Below, piece by piece: positions 17,216-26,640 of a DNA stretch of 64,000 nucleotides. The DNA is taken from assembly GCF_013618625.1 (NCBI RefSeq), contig NZ_JABRWO010000010.1, forward strand, positions 240,723 to 304,722, read 5' to 3'. Position numbers and translations under genes: made by a program. Numbering within the stretch: position 1 is the stretch's first letter; the number at the start of each line of letters is the position of its first letter. The notes under the pieces were generated by a model, which saw only the letters and a program-made list of their open reading frames with translations, did not search any database and was not told the origin of the DNA. This stretch comes from Bremerella alba. GTDB lineage: Bacteria; Planctomycetota; Planctomycetia; Pirellulales; Pirellulaceae.

Positions 17216-20200
17216 ATGGCATCCGACGCACAAAAATCGAACGACCCCTCGGTGCATCACCTGGTGGTGCAGCGAGTCGAAGAAGCACGTCGCGGGGCGA
17301 TGCGGCGGGTTCGTCTGCGCGGACTGGCCTGGGGCCTGGCGGCCGGACTGCTCCTTCTGCTGGGAATGACGCTGTTCGACTATCTCTTGCGGCAAGACGA
17401 CATCGGGACGCGTTGGTTTCTGTCGCTCGTGACGTTCGGCGGGTTGGTGTTCGCGGTCGTGTGGTGGATTGTTCCGGCTTGGAAATGGTCGCCGTCGCTG
17501 CAACAGATCGCCCAGCGTATCGAGCAGTTCTTTCCGGAACTGCGCGACAAAATATCGAGCGCGCTCTTCTTTCTCGAGCAGAACGAAGAGGACGCCGCTG
17601 GAAGTTCAGTCTACTTCCGCCGCAAGCACATTAGCGAAATGGCGGACACGCTGACCTACACCGACTTGTCGGTCGCGCTCAACCGCCAATTGGCCAACAA
17701 CGCGATGTATGTCCTGTTCGGGGTCATGTTTGTCGGGGTATCGGTGTTGCTCTTTTCGCCGCAGCAATTTGGAACGGCCGTGTCGCGTCTGGCCATGCCG
17801 TGGAAGACGATCGAGTGGCCCCGGCAAAATAACCTGGCCCTGATCGACCCGCCGGAAGTGGTCTCGTTGGGTGGCCGCGCGGTGATCGAAGTCGAAGACC
17901 ACAATCGAAATCTGCCGGAAATGGTCGAACTGCAGGTCCGCTACGAAGCCGATGGCCGGCCGATGACGCACCCCATGCAACTCGACCTGGAAGCCAATCG
18001 CATGGTTTACCAGTTGGACGGCATTCAACGGGCCTTCGAGTTTCGTGTCGAAGGGGGCGACGACGACACCATGAACTGGCATGCGGTCGAAGTAGTGAAG
18101 CCGCCCAAGTTCTCAGACGTGCAAGTTACCCTGGTCCCACCGGAATATACACGTTGGCTACCCAGCCAATCGCCACGCTCGATCATCGCTCTAGAAGGAA
18201 CGACCACGCTGCTGTTTGGCAAGGTCGACCAGAAGATCACCAAGGCTCAGTTCATGTTCGAGGCCGCTGGCAAGTCAGATGTGTTTCCCCTGGTGATCGG
18301 CGAAGATGGCTACAGCTTTTCTACGCCGCAAACTACCGCCGAGGACGGACCACCCCAGGGGCCGGTACTCGCGGCCAGCGGTAGCTATTGGATTGAGGTG
18401 ACCGTCGAGTCGGGCCTGAAGAAAGCCGAAGGGCGACGCTTTCCGGTGCGTGTGATCCCAGACAAAGCCCCGATCGTTTCGTGGATTCAGCCTGATCGTA
18501 ATACGTCGCTTACGCCGTCGGCGCTGCTGAAGCTTTCCGCAGGCGTCCGCGATGACCTACAGACGCACGACGTGAAGCTGGTCGTTAAGAAGCAGGCAGA
18601 TAAGTCAGTGCTGATCGAGCAGTCACTTTTCACAGGTCCGGAAGATCGTCCCTTCGAGTCGCCCCCCAGTAACCTGGCGATGGGGCTGGCCGAAGACCTG
18701 GAGATTAGCCACACGCTCGATTTCTCTGAGTTGGATGGTTTGACGCCCGGCACCATTTTGGAGCTGACCCTTGTCGCGACCGACTACCAACCACAAACCG
18801 GGACGAGCCTGCCGCGGATCATCACGATCATCTCCGATGAACAACTCGAACAACGCGTGAACCGGCAACAACGTGAGATCATTTCCAAGATTGCCGAGGC
18901 CCGCCGTCTGCAGCAAGATGCCCGACAACAGACCCGCAGCGTCGAAATCAAGTTGGAAGAAGGTTCACCGCTAGGGCCGGCCGAATTCGCTAACCTGCAA
19001 AACGGGGAACAAAACCAGAAGAACGTGCGCGAGAAGCTGGTGACCGGTCGCGATAGCGCTGCCAAACGGATTAGCGAACTGTTGGAAGAGTTGCAGCAAA
19101 ACCGCCAGACCGATCACGACGCGTCCGACATATTACAGGATCTGAAGGACAAGATCGAAGCAATCGCCGATTCGGAATTAACGCCGATCGAATCGAAAAT
19201 CACCCAACTGCGTCGTCAAACTCCGCGCAATAGCGAGTCACCTGCCGAGTCGTCAGAGGGCGCAACCCCGTCGGAAACAACCATGGGCGAGCGTTCCGGC
19301 GATAACAGGGGTGACGAGAAGATTCAACAAGAGGGACAAGCTGATCAAAAAGGTTCTGGCGCTGACCAAGCACCCACGGAAGACAGCCTGGGCAAGCCTG
19401 CGGATGGCGATGATAAAGCCGAAGGTAACGAAAAGAGTCCTCCCGAAGACGATAAAAAGGCCGAGCAGCCTATGGAGTCACCATCAGCTGTCGAAGGTTC
19501 GCCCGAAGCGGAAAAGCAGGAGGCCGAGCGTACCCGGCAGCAGCTCGATGAGATTGGCCAGCGGCAAGAGAACGTCGCTGGTCAACTGCAAGACTGGCAG
19601 AACGACCTGAACAAGTGGGATACTTTCCGCCGCTTCGCCATGGACGTACGAGACGTGGCCAATCGCCAGAAAGATATTGAAAAACGCACCGAAGCGAAGC
19701 AGACCGAAACGCTTGGTCAAGATATCGAGCAGATGTCACCAGAGGATCGTGCCGACTTGAAGCAGATGGCCGAAGAGCAATCGAATCTGGCCGGCGAACT
19801 CGATCGCATTCAGTCCCGCATGCGAGACATGATGCAGAACGACCCGGAAAGTGAAGAGGTCGCCAATACGCTCAAGGATGCCATCAACGAAAATCGGGAT
19901 GCCGCCGTCTCGCAGCGGATGCGTCAGGCCGGCCAACGAATCGAGCAGAACCAGCTTTCTTCTGCCAAAGAGTCGCAGCAGCAGGTCGAAAAGTCGCTCG
20001 AGGATGTGCTCGACACGCTGCAAAACCGCCGCGAGACCGACAAGAAAGAACTGAAGCGAAAGCTGGACGAGGCCCAGCAGGAATTGGCAGAGCTACAAGA
20101 CCGTCAAAAGCAGTTGAAAAGCAAAGCGGATGAAGCACAAATGCAGTCTGGCGCTGCCGACTCGCAGCAATCGCAGCAGAAGCAACTCGAGAACCTGACG

Positions 20201-21172
20201 CAACAGGCCCAGCAGATGCAGCAGCAAGCCGAACGTCTGGCTCGCAAGCTCGAGCGGCTTTCCGCCAACAAAGCGGCCCAGAAGGTTCGTGACGCGGCCG
20301 AACGCTTAGAAGAGGCTGCCAAGAATGCCCAAAATAGCGACACACAACAGCTTCAAGATGAAATCAAGCAGGCTCAGAAAGACCTGGAAGAAGCTCAGCA
20401 AGAGCTACAACAGCGTCAAGAACAGGTCGAGCAGGACCTGGCCCAGGAACAAGCTGCCAAGCTCATGCAGTCGATCGAACAGCTGATCATTCGTCAAACC
20501 CGCATTCGGGACGAACTAGTTCGCCTGGACGAGCTGAAAAAGAAAAGCGGCCAACTCTCCCCAGCGCAAAAGCAAACGCTGGAGGGGATCTCGCTGGAAC
20601 AAGCGACCCTGACCGACGAGATTCGTTCGTTCGCGGAGTCGATTGCCAAGGCCGAGGTGTACCACCTTTCGCTGCATTTGACCGCCGAAGTCACGACCGA
20701 TCTTTCACGCTTGCTGGACACCGGCGAGATCGACGCAAGAATACTTTCGTTGGCCGAAGAAGCCGTTCAGCGGCTCGAACAATTGATTGCCGCCATGGAA
20801 GAGGAAGAAAAGCAGCAAAACTCCGAGAACCAACTGCAGGAAGACCAGTCGCAACAAGATCAACAGCAGCAACAACAACAGCAGGGAAGCCAAGATGGGA
20901 TCAGCCAAACGGCTCAACTGCGACTGTTGAAGATGATGCAAGAGGCCCTCAAATCACGCACACAGACGTTGGGCGAACAGATTGAGAAGGAAGCCAACCC
21001 TGTCGATCAGGCCGAATTGTCTCGTCTTGCCGGTGAACAGGGGCGGCTGTCCGAGATGACGTTGAACCTGATTAAGAACACCGAAGAAGGAATTTTCGAC
21101 CCCGAGAACTTGCCCGATATCGAACCAGCCGAGCCTGCCGACGCCGAGCAAGAGGAGGACAACGATGTCTAA
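17216..21172 (+). CDS. Giant coiled-coil membrane protein (DUF4175-like), function unknown
   Basis: A 1318-residue protein. Residues about 37-54, 67-86 and 163-181 are membrane helices. Residues about 200-530 look like beta-rich Ig-type modules (LIDPPEVVSLGGRAVIEVED, VTLVPPEYTRWLPS), the arrangement seen in DUF4175 proteins. From about residue 545 to 1290 the chain is almost wholly Q, E, K and R-rich heptads, interrupted by a low-complexity acidic linker at about 665-760. Near residue 1215 is a Q-tract (a run of about ten glutamines). It sits 22 bases after the vWA gene and overlaps the next by 8 bases. It may be a rigid envelope-spanning filament, which is inference from the coiled coils. 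Confidence 0.85.
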   Translation: MASDAQKSNDPSVHHLVVQRVEEARRGAMRRVRLRGLAWGLAAGLLLLLGMTLFDYLLRQDDIGTRWFLSLVTFGGLVFAVVWWIVPAWKWSPSLQQIAQRIEQFFPELRDKISSALFFLEQNEEDAAGSSVYFRRKHISEMADTLTYTDLSVALNRQLANNAMYVLFGVMFVGVSVLLFSPQQFGTAVSRLAMPWKTIEWPRQNNLALIDPPEVVSLGGRAVIEVEDHNRNLPEMVELQVRYEADGRPMTHPMQLDLEANRMVYQLDGIQRAFEFRVEGGDDDTMNWHAVEVVKPPKFSDVQVTLVPPEYTRWLPSQSPRSIIALEGTTTLLFGKVDQKITKAQFMFEAAGKSDVFPLVIGEDGYSFSTPQTTAEDGPPQGPVLAASGSYWIEVTVESGLKKAEGRRFPVRVIPDKAPIVSWIQPDRNTSLTPSALLKLSAGVRDDLQTHDVKLVVKKQADKSVLIEQSLFTGPEDRPFESPPSNLAMGLAEDLEISHTLDFSELDGLTPGTILELTLVATDYQPQTGTSLPRIITIISDEQLEQRVNRQQREIISKIAEARRLQQDARQQTRSVEIKLEEGSPLGPAEFANLQNGEQNQKNVREKLVTGRDSAAKRISELLEELQQNRQTDHDASDILQDLKDKIEAIADSELTPIESKITQLRRQTPRNSESPAESSEGATPSETTMGERSGDNRGDEKIQQEGQADQKGSGADQAPTEDSLGKPADGDDKAEGNEKSPPEDDKKAEQPMESPSAVEGSPEAEKQEAERTRQQLDEIGQRQENVAGQLQDWQNDLNKWDTFRRFAMDVRDVANRQKDIEKRTEAKQTETLGQDIEQMSPEDRADLKQMAEEQSNLAGELDRIQSRMRDMMQNDPESEEVANTLKDAINENRDAAVSQRMRQAGQRIEQNQLSSAKESQQQVEKSLEDVLDTLQNRRETDKKELKRKLDEAQQELAELQDRQKQLKSKADEAQMQSGAADSQQSQQKQLENLTQQAQQMQQQAERLARKLERLSANKAAQKVRDAAERLEEAAKNAQNSDTQQLQDEIKQAQKDLEEAQQELQQRQEQVEQDLAQEQAAKLMQSIEQLIIRQTRIRDELVRLDELKKKSGQLSPAQKQTLEGISLEQATLTDEIRSFAESIAKAEVYHLSLHLTAEVTTDLSRLLDTGEIDARILSLAEEAVQRLEQLIAAMEEEEKQQNSENQLQEDQSQQDQQQQQQQQGSQDGISQTAQLRLLKMMQEALKSRTQTLGEQIEKEANPVDQAELSRLAGEQGRLSEMTLNLIKNTEEGIFDPENLPDIEPAEPADAEQEEDNDV

Positions 21173-22124
21173 ACGATTGGTCACCGCGTGCTGGATCATC
21201 GCCAGCCTCTGGGCCGTGACGTGGACGGTCCCGGCACTAGCTCAAGAGTCTGCCGATGATGGGGCCGGGATGTCCTCGTTGGACGAAGAATTGTTCAACG
21301 ACTTGGGAAGCGATCTGTTCGACGACATCGATCTACCCGCAGAAGCCAAGCAAGCACCGGACGATACCAAGCCGCCAACCGATGCCGGCATGCAGACGAA
21401 AAGTAAAGACTCTGCCGAAGCCGTCGGCGGCGAAGAAGATGCAGGCGACGAAGCGGAGGGACCTCGCAGCATGGGGGCAGAACAAACCGGACAAGCCCAA
21501 GGCGAAGACGCGCTGACCAAGATCGGCGGGTTGATGCGGGAAGTGCAACAGCGAATCGCTGGAGGTCAGGCCGAATCGCAAACCGTGGCGATGCAGCAAG
21601 AGATTATCGAAGAGATCGAAAAGCTGCTGGATCAGCAAAACAATCAGAACAACCAAAACCAATCCAATAGCAATTCCCAAAATCAAAACCAGCAGCAGAA
21701 CCAACAACAGCAACAAGATCAGTCGCAAAGTCAGCAGCAACAAAACCAACAACAGAATCAGCAGCAAGGCGGTCAGCAACAACAGCAACAACAAGCTGGT
21801 CAGCAGCAGTCCCAGCAGCAACAAGAAGGACAAGGCCAGTCGCAACCGCAAGAGCAACCAGGGGGTGATTCCCAGCCCAGCCAGGCCCAAATGCAAGCTG
21901 GAGAAACCAGCGAAGACGCCCAGGATAGCAGCGACAAGCTCCGCGATGCCAAGGTCCTCGCCATTTCGCCGGAAGAACAGGATGCTCTGGTAAAGAAGGC
22001 TTGGGGCAACCTGCCACCTCATTTACGCAAGCAGATTTCTAACAGTTCGATGGAGCGTTTTCTGCCGAAGTACGAGCGGTTGACCCAAGAGTATTTCCGT
22101 AAACTGGCCGAGATCGAGGAATAA
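21165..22124 (+). CDS. Secreted Q/N-rich low-complexity protein, function unknown
   Basis: A 319-residue protein with a Sec signal peptide (VTACWIIASLWAVTWTVPALAQE, cleavage probably after ALA). The middle, about residues 155-250, is built almost only of Q, N and S with short G and E punctuation, encoded by CAA/CAG/AAC repeats at about 21635-21880. Acidic segments flank it. A conserved-looking C-terminus of about 60 residues (AISPEEQDALVKKAWGNLPP, HLRKQISNSSMERFLPKYER) is folded-looking and probably the functional end. It overlaps the 1318-residue coiled-coil gene by 8 bases, so it is likely a partner. No family was recognised. Confidence 0.82.
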   Translation: MSKRLVTACWIIASLWAVTWTVPALAQESADDGAGMSSLDEELFNDLGSDLFDDIDLPAEAKQAPDDTKPPTDAGMQTKSKDSAEAVGGEEDAGDEAEGPRSMGAEQTGQAQGEDALTKIGGLMREVQQRIAGGQAESQTVAMQQEIIEEIEKLLDQQNNQNNQNQSNSNSQNQNQQQNQQQQQDQSQSQQQQNQQQNQQQGGQQQQQQQAGQQQSQQQQEGQGQSQPQEQPGGDSQPSQAQMQAGETSEDAQDSSDKLRDAKVLAISPEEQDALVKKAWGNLPPHLRKQISNSSMERFLPKYERLTQEYFRKLAEIEE

Positions 22125-22137
22125 GTAACCAAGTCGT

Positions 22138-23205
22138 ATGAGCCAATATTCGCGCCGAACCCTATTGAAGTCTGCCTTGGTCGCCGCTGGAAGTTGCGGT
22201 GCCGGGTCGCTGTTATCCGCCCAAGAATGGCGTGGCACGTCTCGACGCACTTCGCGTGGATTGATCACCCGCGACGTTCAGTCGAGCATCGACCAAGGCC
22301 TGCAGTACCTGGTCCAGCGGCAAACGATGGACGGTACCCAACGCGGCGCTTTTGGAGCCGATGGCTACCGCGCCAATACGGCAGTCGTCGGCCTGGCTGG
22401 CCTCGCGTTTATGGCCGCTGGCAGTGCACCTAACCGTGGACCGTATGGTGCGAATATTTCAGCATGTCTCGACTACCTATTGGCCAACACGCAAAGCGGT
22501 GGGTTCGTCGCGTTGCCCAATGCTCGCACGCATGGTCCCATGTACGGGCACGGTTTCGCCACGTTGTTTCTGGCTGAAGTGTACGGGATGACCAACGCCG
22601 CCGAGCTTCGCGATACGGTTCGCGCGGCGGTGAAATTGATTGTCGACACGCAGAATGCCGATGGTGGCTGGCGGTATCAGCCGGTACGCAGCGAAGCCGA
22701 TATCTCGGTGACGGTATGCCAGATGATGGCGTTACGTGCGGCCAGAAACGCAGGTATCTTTGTCCCTAATGAAACGGTTGATCGTTGCATCGATTACGTG
22801 ACCCGCAGCCAGAACGCCGACGGTGGTTTCAGCTATATGCTCAGCGGAGGTCCCAGCGCGTTCCCGCGATCGGCCGCGGGGGTTGTCGCGCTATACAGTG
22901 CGGGGTTGTATGAAGGAGAAATCGTCGAGCGGGCGCTTAAGTACCTTGACGACAACCTGCCCCAGGAAAGTACTTTTCGCGGCAACAACCACTTTTTTTA
23001 CGGCCAATATTACGCGGCCCAGGCATTTTGGCATGTCGGTACGCAGCGGTGGGATCGATACTACCGCATGATTCGTGAAGTCCTCACCGAACGACAGACG
23101 GCCCAAGGTTTCTGGACCGACTTCATCTGTCCCGAGTACGGCACCGCGATGGCTTGCATTGTGCTGCAACTTCCCAATAACTATCTCCCCATCTTCCAGA
23201 AGTGA
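22138..23205 (+). CDS. Tat-exported prenyltransferase/squalene-oxidase-repeat protein
   Basis: A 355-residue protein with an N-terminal twin-arginine signal (SRRTLLK followed by a short hydrophobic stretch and AQEW). The mature part has the alpha/alpha-toroid repeats of the prenyltransferase and squalene-oxidase superfamily, seen in DTQNADGGWRYQP, RSQNADGGFSYML and QTAQGFWTDF. I see no DxDD catalytic motif of class II terpene cyclases, so it is more likely a binding or structural repeat protein. It stands 13 bases after the Q/N-rich gene and overlaps the next by one base. Similar proteins are common in planctomycete envelope clusters. Confidence 0.85.
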   Translation: MSQYSRRTLLKSALVAAGSCGAGSLLSAQEWRGTSRRTSRGLITRDVQSSIDQGLQYLVQRQTMDGTQRGAFGADGYRANTAVVGLAGLAFMAAGSAPNRGPYGANISACLDYLLANTQSGGFVALPNARTHGPMYGHGFATLFLAEVYGMTNAAELRDTVRAAVKLIVDTQNADGGWRYQPVRSEADISVTVCQMMALRAARNAGIFVPNETVDRCIDYVTRSQNADGGFSYMLSGGPSAFPRSAAGVVALYSAGLYEGEIVERALKYLDDNLPQESTFRGNNHFFYGQYYAAQAFWHVGTQRWDRYYRMIREVLTERQTAQGFWTDFICPEYGTAMACIVLQLPNNYLPIFQK

Positions 23206-24413
23206 TGACTTTGCTTGCTCGTAGTTTCGTCTTCGCGTGGATCTCGCTCGCTTCGGCCATCTCCTATGGTCAGACGCGTCTCGATGGGCCGCTGGTGACT
23301 ATCGGCAAGCCGGAAGCCAACGTCGCGATTACTGAGATACCCTCCATCGATAACTGGGTGACTAGCGACGGAGCGATCGATCCGGCCGACGTGGTCCGGT
23401 TTGGTAACCCTGAACTGATTCGTGGCGATGGCGTGGTCGTCTTTGAAGATGGTTCCCGCATCGTCGCCAAGGAACTTCGCACCGAAGGAATTCAGTTACA
23501 CGCCTACAATCGTTTGTGGGATGAAATGAAGCTTCCGCTGCGATCGTTGCGAGGGATCTTGCTGCGCTCGTACTTGGATTCCGATAAGACACAAATCTCG
23601 CTCGATCGTATTCATGCTTACCAAGGAACACGCGATCGTTTGCTGCTGGCCAACGGCGACTACATCGACGGCACGTTTCGTCGCCTGACTCCCTTGGTCG
23701 TCGAGTTTCAGATCGGAGATAAATCGCTGAAACTGGACCGTAAGCGGATCGCCGAAATTCACTTCGCTCGCTCAGCCGGCAAGTTGCCAACACCAGGGCA
23801 GGGCGTCTGGGTGGGCCTGCGTGACGGTTCGATGGTGATTGCCACCCAACTTTCCCTGAGCGACGATGTTCTCCGGATTCGACTCAGCCCAGGGGTCGCC
23901 ATGCGATCGTCGTCCCTGGAAAATGCGTTTGCCTACGTGGCTTACCTTCGCCCGGTGAGTAGTGACGTTCGCTACTTGAGCGATCTGGACGCGATCAGTT
24001 TTAAGAGCTTGGGATTCTTGAGTGCGAACTGGGACTACCGCAAAGACCGCAACGTCGAAGGGGGAACGCTTAAGTCCGATGGTTACGTCAGCGAGAAGGG
24101 ACTCGGTTTGCACGCGACCTCTCGTTTGGCCTACAAGGTCGATCCACAAGCGACCCGGCTGCGAGCGAAGGTCGGTATCGACGACGACACCGATGGCGCT
24201 GGCAGTGTGATCTTCAAGGTCTTTGCCAGCGAGACCGGCAAGTCGTGGAAGACAATTTATGAAAGCCCAATCGTCCGCGGCGGTCATCCCTCGCTCGATG
24301 TCGATGTCTCGGTGCAAGGGATGAAAGGTCTCGCCCTGGTGGTTGAATATGCCGACGGAGCCGATGTGCTAGACCACGCGAACTGGATGGATGCCCGGTT
24401 CGAAATGAAATAG
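23205..24413 (+). CDS. Secreted NPCBM/NEW2 domain protein
   Basis: A 402-residue protein with an N-terminal signal peptide (ARSFVFAWISLASAISYGQ). ATG 23205 overlaps the previous stop by one base; a GTG at 23202 is also possible. The C-terminal about 150 residues match the NPCBM domain, a carbohydrate-binding fold related to the novel putative carbohydrate-binding module: ANWDYRKDRNVEGGTLKSDG, GLGLHATSRLAYKVD, VGIDDDTDGAGSVIFKV and a terminal DHANWMDARFE. The middle part, about residues 60-250, is all-beta with no clear family. It ends the long operon, in front of a strong terminator at 24411-24436. Confidence 0.88.
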   Translation: MTLLARSFVFAWISLASAISYGQTRLDGPLVTIGKPEANVAITEIPSIDNWVTSDGAIDPADVVRFGNPELIRGDGVVVFEDGSRIVAKELRTEGIQLHAYNRLWDEMKLPLRSLRGILLRSYLDSDKTQISLDRIHAYQGTRDRLLLANGDYIDGTFRRLTPLVVEFQIGDKSLKLDRKRIAEIHFARSAGKLPTPGQGVWVGLRDGSMVIATQLSLSDDVLRIRLSPGVAMRSSSLENAFAYVAYLRPVSSDVRYLSDLDAISFKSLGFLSANWDYRKDRNVEGGTLKSDGYVSEKGLGLHATSRLAYKVDPQATRLRAKVGIDDDTDGAGSVIFKVFASETGKSWKTIYESPIVRGGHPSLDVDVSVQGMKGLALVVEYADGADVLDHANWMDARFEMK

Positions 24414-24436
24414 GGTCCGCCAAATGACGGACCCTA
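24411..24436. terminator. Bidirectional terminator hairpin
   Basis: A perfect 9-base-pair inverted repeat, TAGGGTCCG and CGGACCCTA, with an 8-base loop sits between two convergent genes. The left arm contains the stop codon of the NPCBM gene. On the minus side a T-rich run (ATTTCATTTC) follows the stem, and on the plus side TACTCTT. It can end both transcripts. Confidence 0.8.
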
Positions 24437-24459
24437 TACTCTTGAATCATCGCTTCGGT

Positions 24460-25668
24460 TTAAGCACCGTACTTTTGCAGTCGACCGGCATTGGCCATCG
24501 CCAGGGTCATCAGGTATTGGGCTTCAAACAGACCCAATCCACCGCGACAGGCCGTCGCTTCGCCGAAGACCGTGTGACCGTCGGGACGGCAGCAGTTCGA
24601 GTGCAGCAAGGTCGGGACCGGGTGCCAACTGTGGCTGGCCAGAAACGACGGGGTGCTGTGGTCGCCGGTGACGATCAGCACGTCCGGGTTCAGGTCTAAG
24701 ACCTTGGGGATCTGAGCGTCGAACTCTTCGGTTCGCTTCACCTTGGCATCGAAATCTCCATCTTCACCGCTCGAGTCGGTGTACTTGAAGTGGATGAAGA
24801 AGAAGTCGTAGTCGTCCCAGTGCTGCTTCAGGACTTCCAGTTCTTCGTCCAACGTCTGGGCTTCACCCAGGATGTCCATGCCGACCAGGCTCGCTAGTCC
24901 CTTGTACATCGGGTACACGGCGATGGCACCGGCCTTGAGTCCGTAGACTTCGTCGTACGAAGGAATCGACGGCTTGGCCGAGAAACCTCGCATGGTCAGG
25001 CAGTTGGCCTTCTTCTCGTCCTTAAGCATCTTCTTGGCTTCTGCAACGAACTGCTTGGCCAGGGCAGCCGTCTTGTTGCTCGCCTCGTCGGCACCGACAG
25101 GGTCTAGCGGAACCACGCCGGTTGCTTGGGGATCGGTATCAGCGACATTACCACCCAGGCCATCGCCACCACGGAAGATCACCACGAAGCGATGTTCCTT
25201 GACAGGCTTGACGATCACTTCGACACCGGGAATCTTGATCGCATTCAGGCTTTCGGCCAGCGGAGCGCTTTCTTCGGTCGGAATACGACCTGCACGGCGA
25301 TCGGTAATCTTGCCGTCGGCGTCGATCGTGCAGAAGTTGCAGCGAACGGCGACGTCACCTTCTTGTAGCGGTAGACCGATACCAGTCGCTTCCAAGGCCC
25401 CACGACCAATCAGAAACTTCAACGGATCGTAACCGAACAGGCCCAAGTGACCAGGCCCGCTGCCAGGGCTGATGCCAGGCTTCACTGGGATGCTTCCTCC
25501 TTGTACGCTCTTGGCGGCTAGGGCATCCAGGTTGGGAGTCTTGGCGGCTTCCAGTTCAGTCTTACCGCCTGGTTCGTGCGGCAGCCCACCCAGGCCGTCG
25601 GCGACAAACATGACGATCTTGGTGTCGTTTTTGGTTTTTAGGCTGCGCACCAGGTCGATTTGGTCCAT
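24460..25668 (-). CDS. apgM: 2,3-bisphosphoglycerate-independent phosphoglycerate mutase (archaeal type)
   Basis: A 402-residue cytoplasmic glycolytic enzyme that interconverts 3- and 2-phosphoglycerate. It has the archaeal-type (ApgM) alkaline-phosphatase-like fold: the first metal site in VMFVADGLGGLP (about residues 19-30), the nucleophile region ISPGSGPGHLGLFGYDP, the GRG loop, and metal-binding DHSTPSFLASHSWHPVP near the C-terminus. Length fits the family. It is transcribed from the minus strand with its 3' end at the bidirectional hairpin. No other glycolysis gene is nearby, so it looks monocistronic. Start ATG 25668 has a hydrophilic N-terminus; the usual domain begins about 15 residues in. 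Confidence 0.92.
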   Translation of the reverse strand: MDQIDLVRSLKTKNDTKIVMFVADGLGGLPHEPGGKTELEAAKTPNLDALAAKSVQGGSIPVKPGISPGSGPGHLGLFGYDPLKFLIGRGALEATGIGLPLQEGDVAVRCNFCTIDADGKITDRRAGRIPTEESAPLAESLNAIKIPGVEVIVKPVKEHRFVVIFRGGDGLGGNVADTDPQATGVVPLDPVGADEASNKTAALAKQFVAEAKKMLKDEKKANCLTMRGFSAKPSIPSYDEVYGLKAGAIAVYPMYKGLASLVGMDILGEAQTLDEELEVLKQHWDDYDFFFIHFKYTDSSGEDGDFDAKVKRTEEFDAQIPKVLDLNPDVLIVTGDHSTPSFLASHSWHPVPTLLHSNCCRPDGHTVFGEATACRGGLGLFEAQYLMTLAMANAGRLQKYGA

Positions 25669-25917
25669 GGCGTTGCTCTCTTTGCGATCTTACAAGTGGA
25701 TGGGTGGGTAATTTTGATTACGATTGCAGCGCTTAATTATCGGGTTTTTCACCTTGATCACAACCATGGCTAAGTGGCAGGGAAAACACCCTAAACCTTC
25801 ATCTAGGCGGTACTTGGCAGCGATCGCCGACGTCCGCTATGGTGGTGAAAGTGAATTACTGAAGATGATCAACAGCGGGCTGCTGTTCGGTCCCATCCAA
25901 TCCAGGGAGATACCTTC

Positions 25918-26625
25918 ATGGCGCTCAAGCTCATTTGGCACGGACACGGCACTTGGTCGCTTCATACGGCCGACCACAAAATTTTGGTCGACCCGTTCTT
26001 CTCAGGCAATCCGGCCGCCGATGTTACTGCTGACGTGGTCGAAGCCGATACCATCTTGCTGACGCACGGCCACGGCGATCACGTTGGCGCGAAAGAAGAC
26101 GGCACGTACGACATTGTCGATATCGCCAAGCGGACCAAGGCCAACGTTGTGACCATTTATGAAACGGCCAACTGGCTGACCGCCCAAGGTGTGGAAGACG
26201 TTACCGGCATGAACTTGGGCGGCACGGTGAACTTGCCGTTCGGATCGGCCAAGATGACGCTGGCCCTGCATAGTAACAGCCTGCCCGACGGTACCTATGG
26301 TGGGATGCCGACGGGCTTCGTTGTAGAAGCCGCCGGTCACAAGGTTTACTTCGCCGGTGACACGGCCTTGTTCAGCGATATGAAGTTGATCGGCGCGATG
26401 GTTCTAGACGCAATCGTGATTCCCATTGGCGATCTGTACACGATGGGTATTGAAGACTCGATTCGTGCGGTGAAACTACTTCAGCCCAAGCATGTCATTC
26501 CAGGGCACTACAATACATGGCCACCGATCGAACAAGATGCCGCTGCCTGGGCTACCAAGGTTCGCCACGAAACCAACGCGACGCCTCACGTACTTAAGCC
26601 AGGACAGACGTTGGAGATTCATTAG
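25918..26625 (+). CDS. Metal-dependent hydrolase, UPF0173 (metallo-beta-lactamase fold)
   Basis: A 235-residue soluble protein starting at ATG 25918. It has the metallo-beta-lactamase motif HxHxDH as LLTHGHGDHVG at residues about 43-53, then the distal ligands in KVYFAGDTALFSDM, and PKHVIPGHYNTWP. These fix the UPF0173 (ComEC-/YtkL-like) assignment. The substrate is unknown. The gene is followed after 15 bases by a hairpin repeat and lies convergent to lpxB. Upstream is about 250 bases of noncoding sequence without a recognisable feature. Confidence 0.93.
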   Translation: MALKLIWHGHGTWSLHTADHKILVDPFFSGNPAADVTADVVEADTILLTHGHGDHVGAKEDGTYDIVDIAKRTKANVVTIYETANWLTAQGVEDVTGMNLGGTVNLPFGSAKMTLALHSNSLPDGTYGGMPTGFVVEAAGHKVYFAGDTALFSDMKLIGAMVLDAIVIPIGDLYTMGIEDSIRAVKLLQPKHVIPGHYNTWPPIEQDAAAWATKVRHETNATPHVLKPGQTLEIH

Positions 26626-26640
26626 AGACGCTCGTCAGGC

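Noticed and set aside
21333..22022. Leucine-rich 229-residue minus-strand frame opposite the Q/N-rich gene
   Set aside because: CAA/CAG repeats read in reverse give leucine runs. It is an artefact of the repeat.
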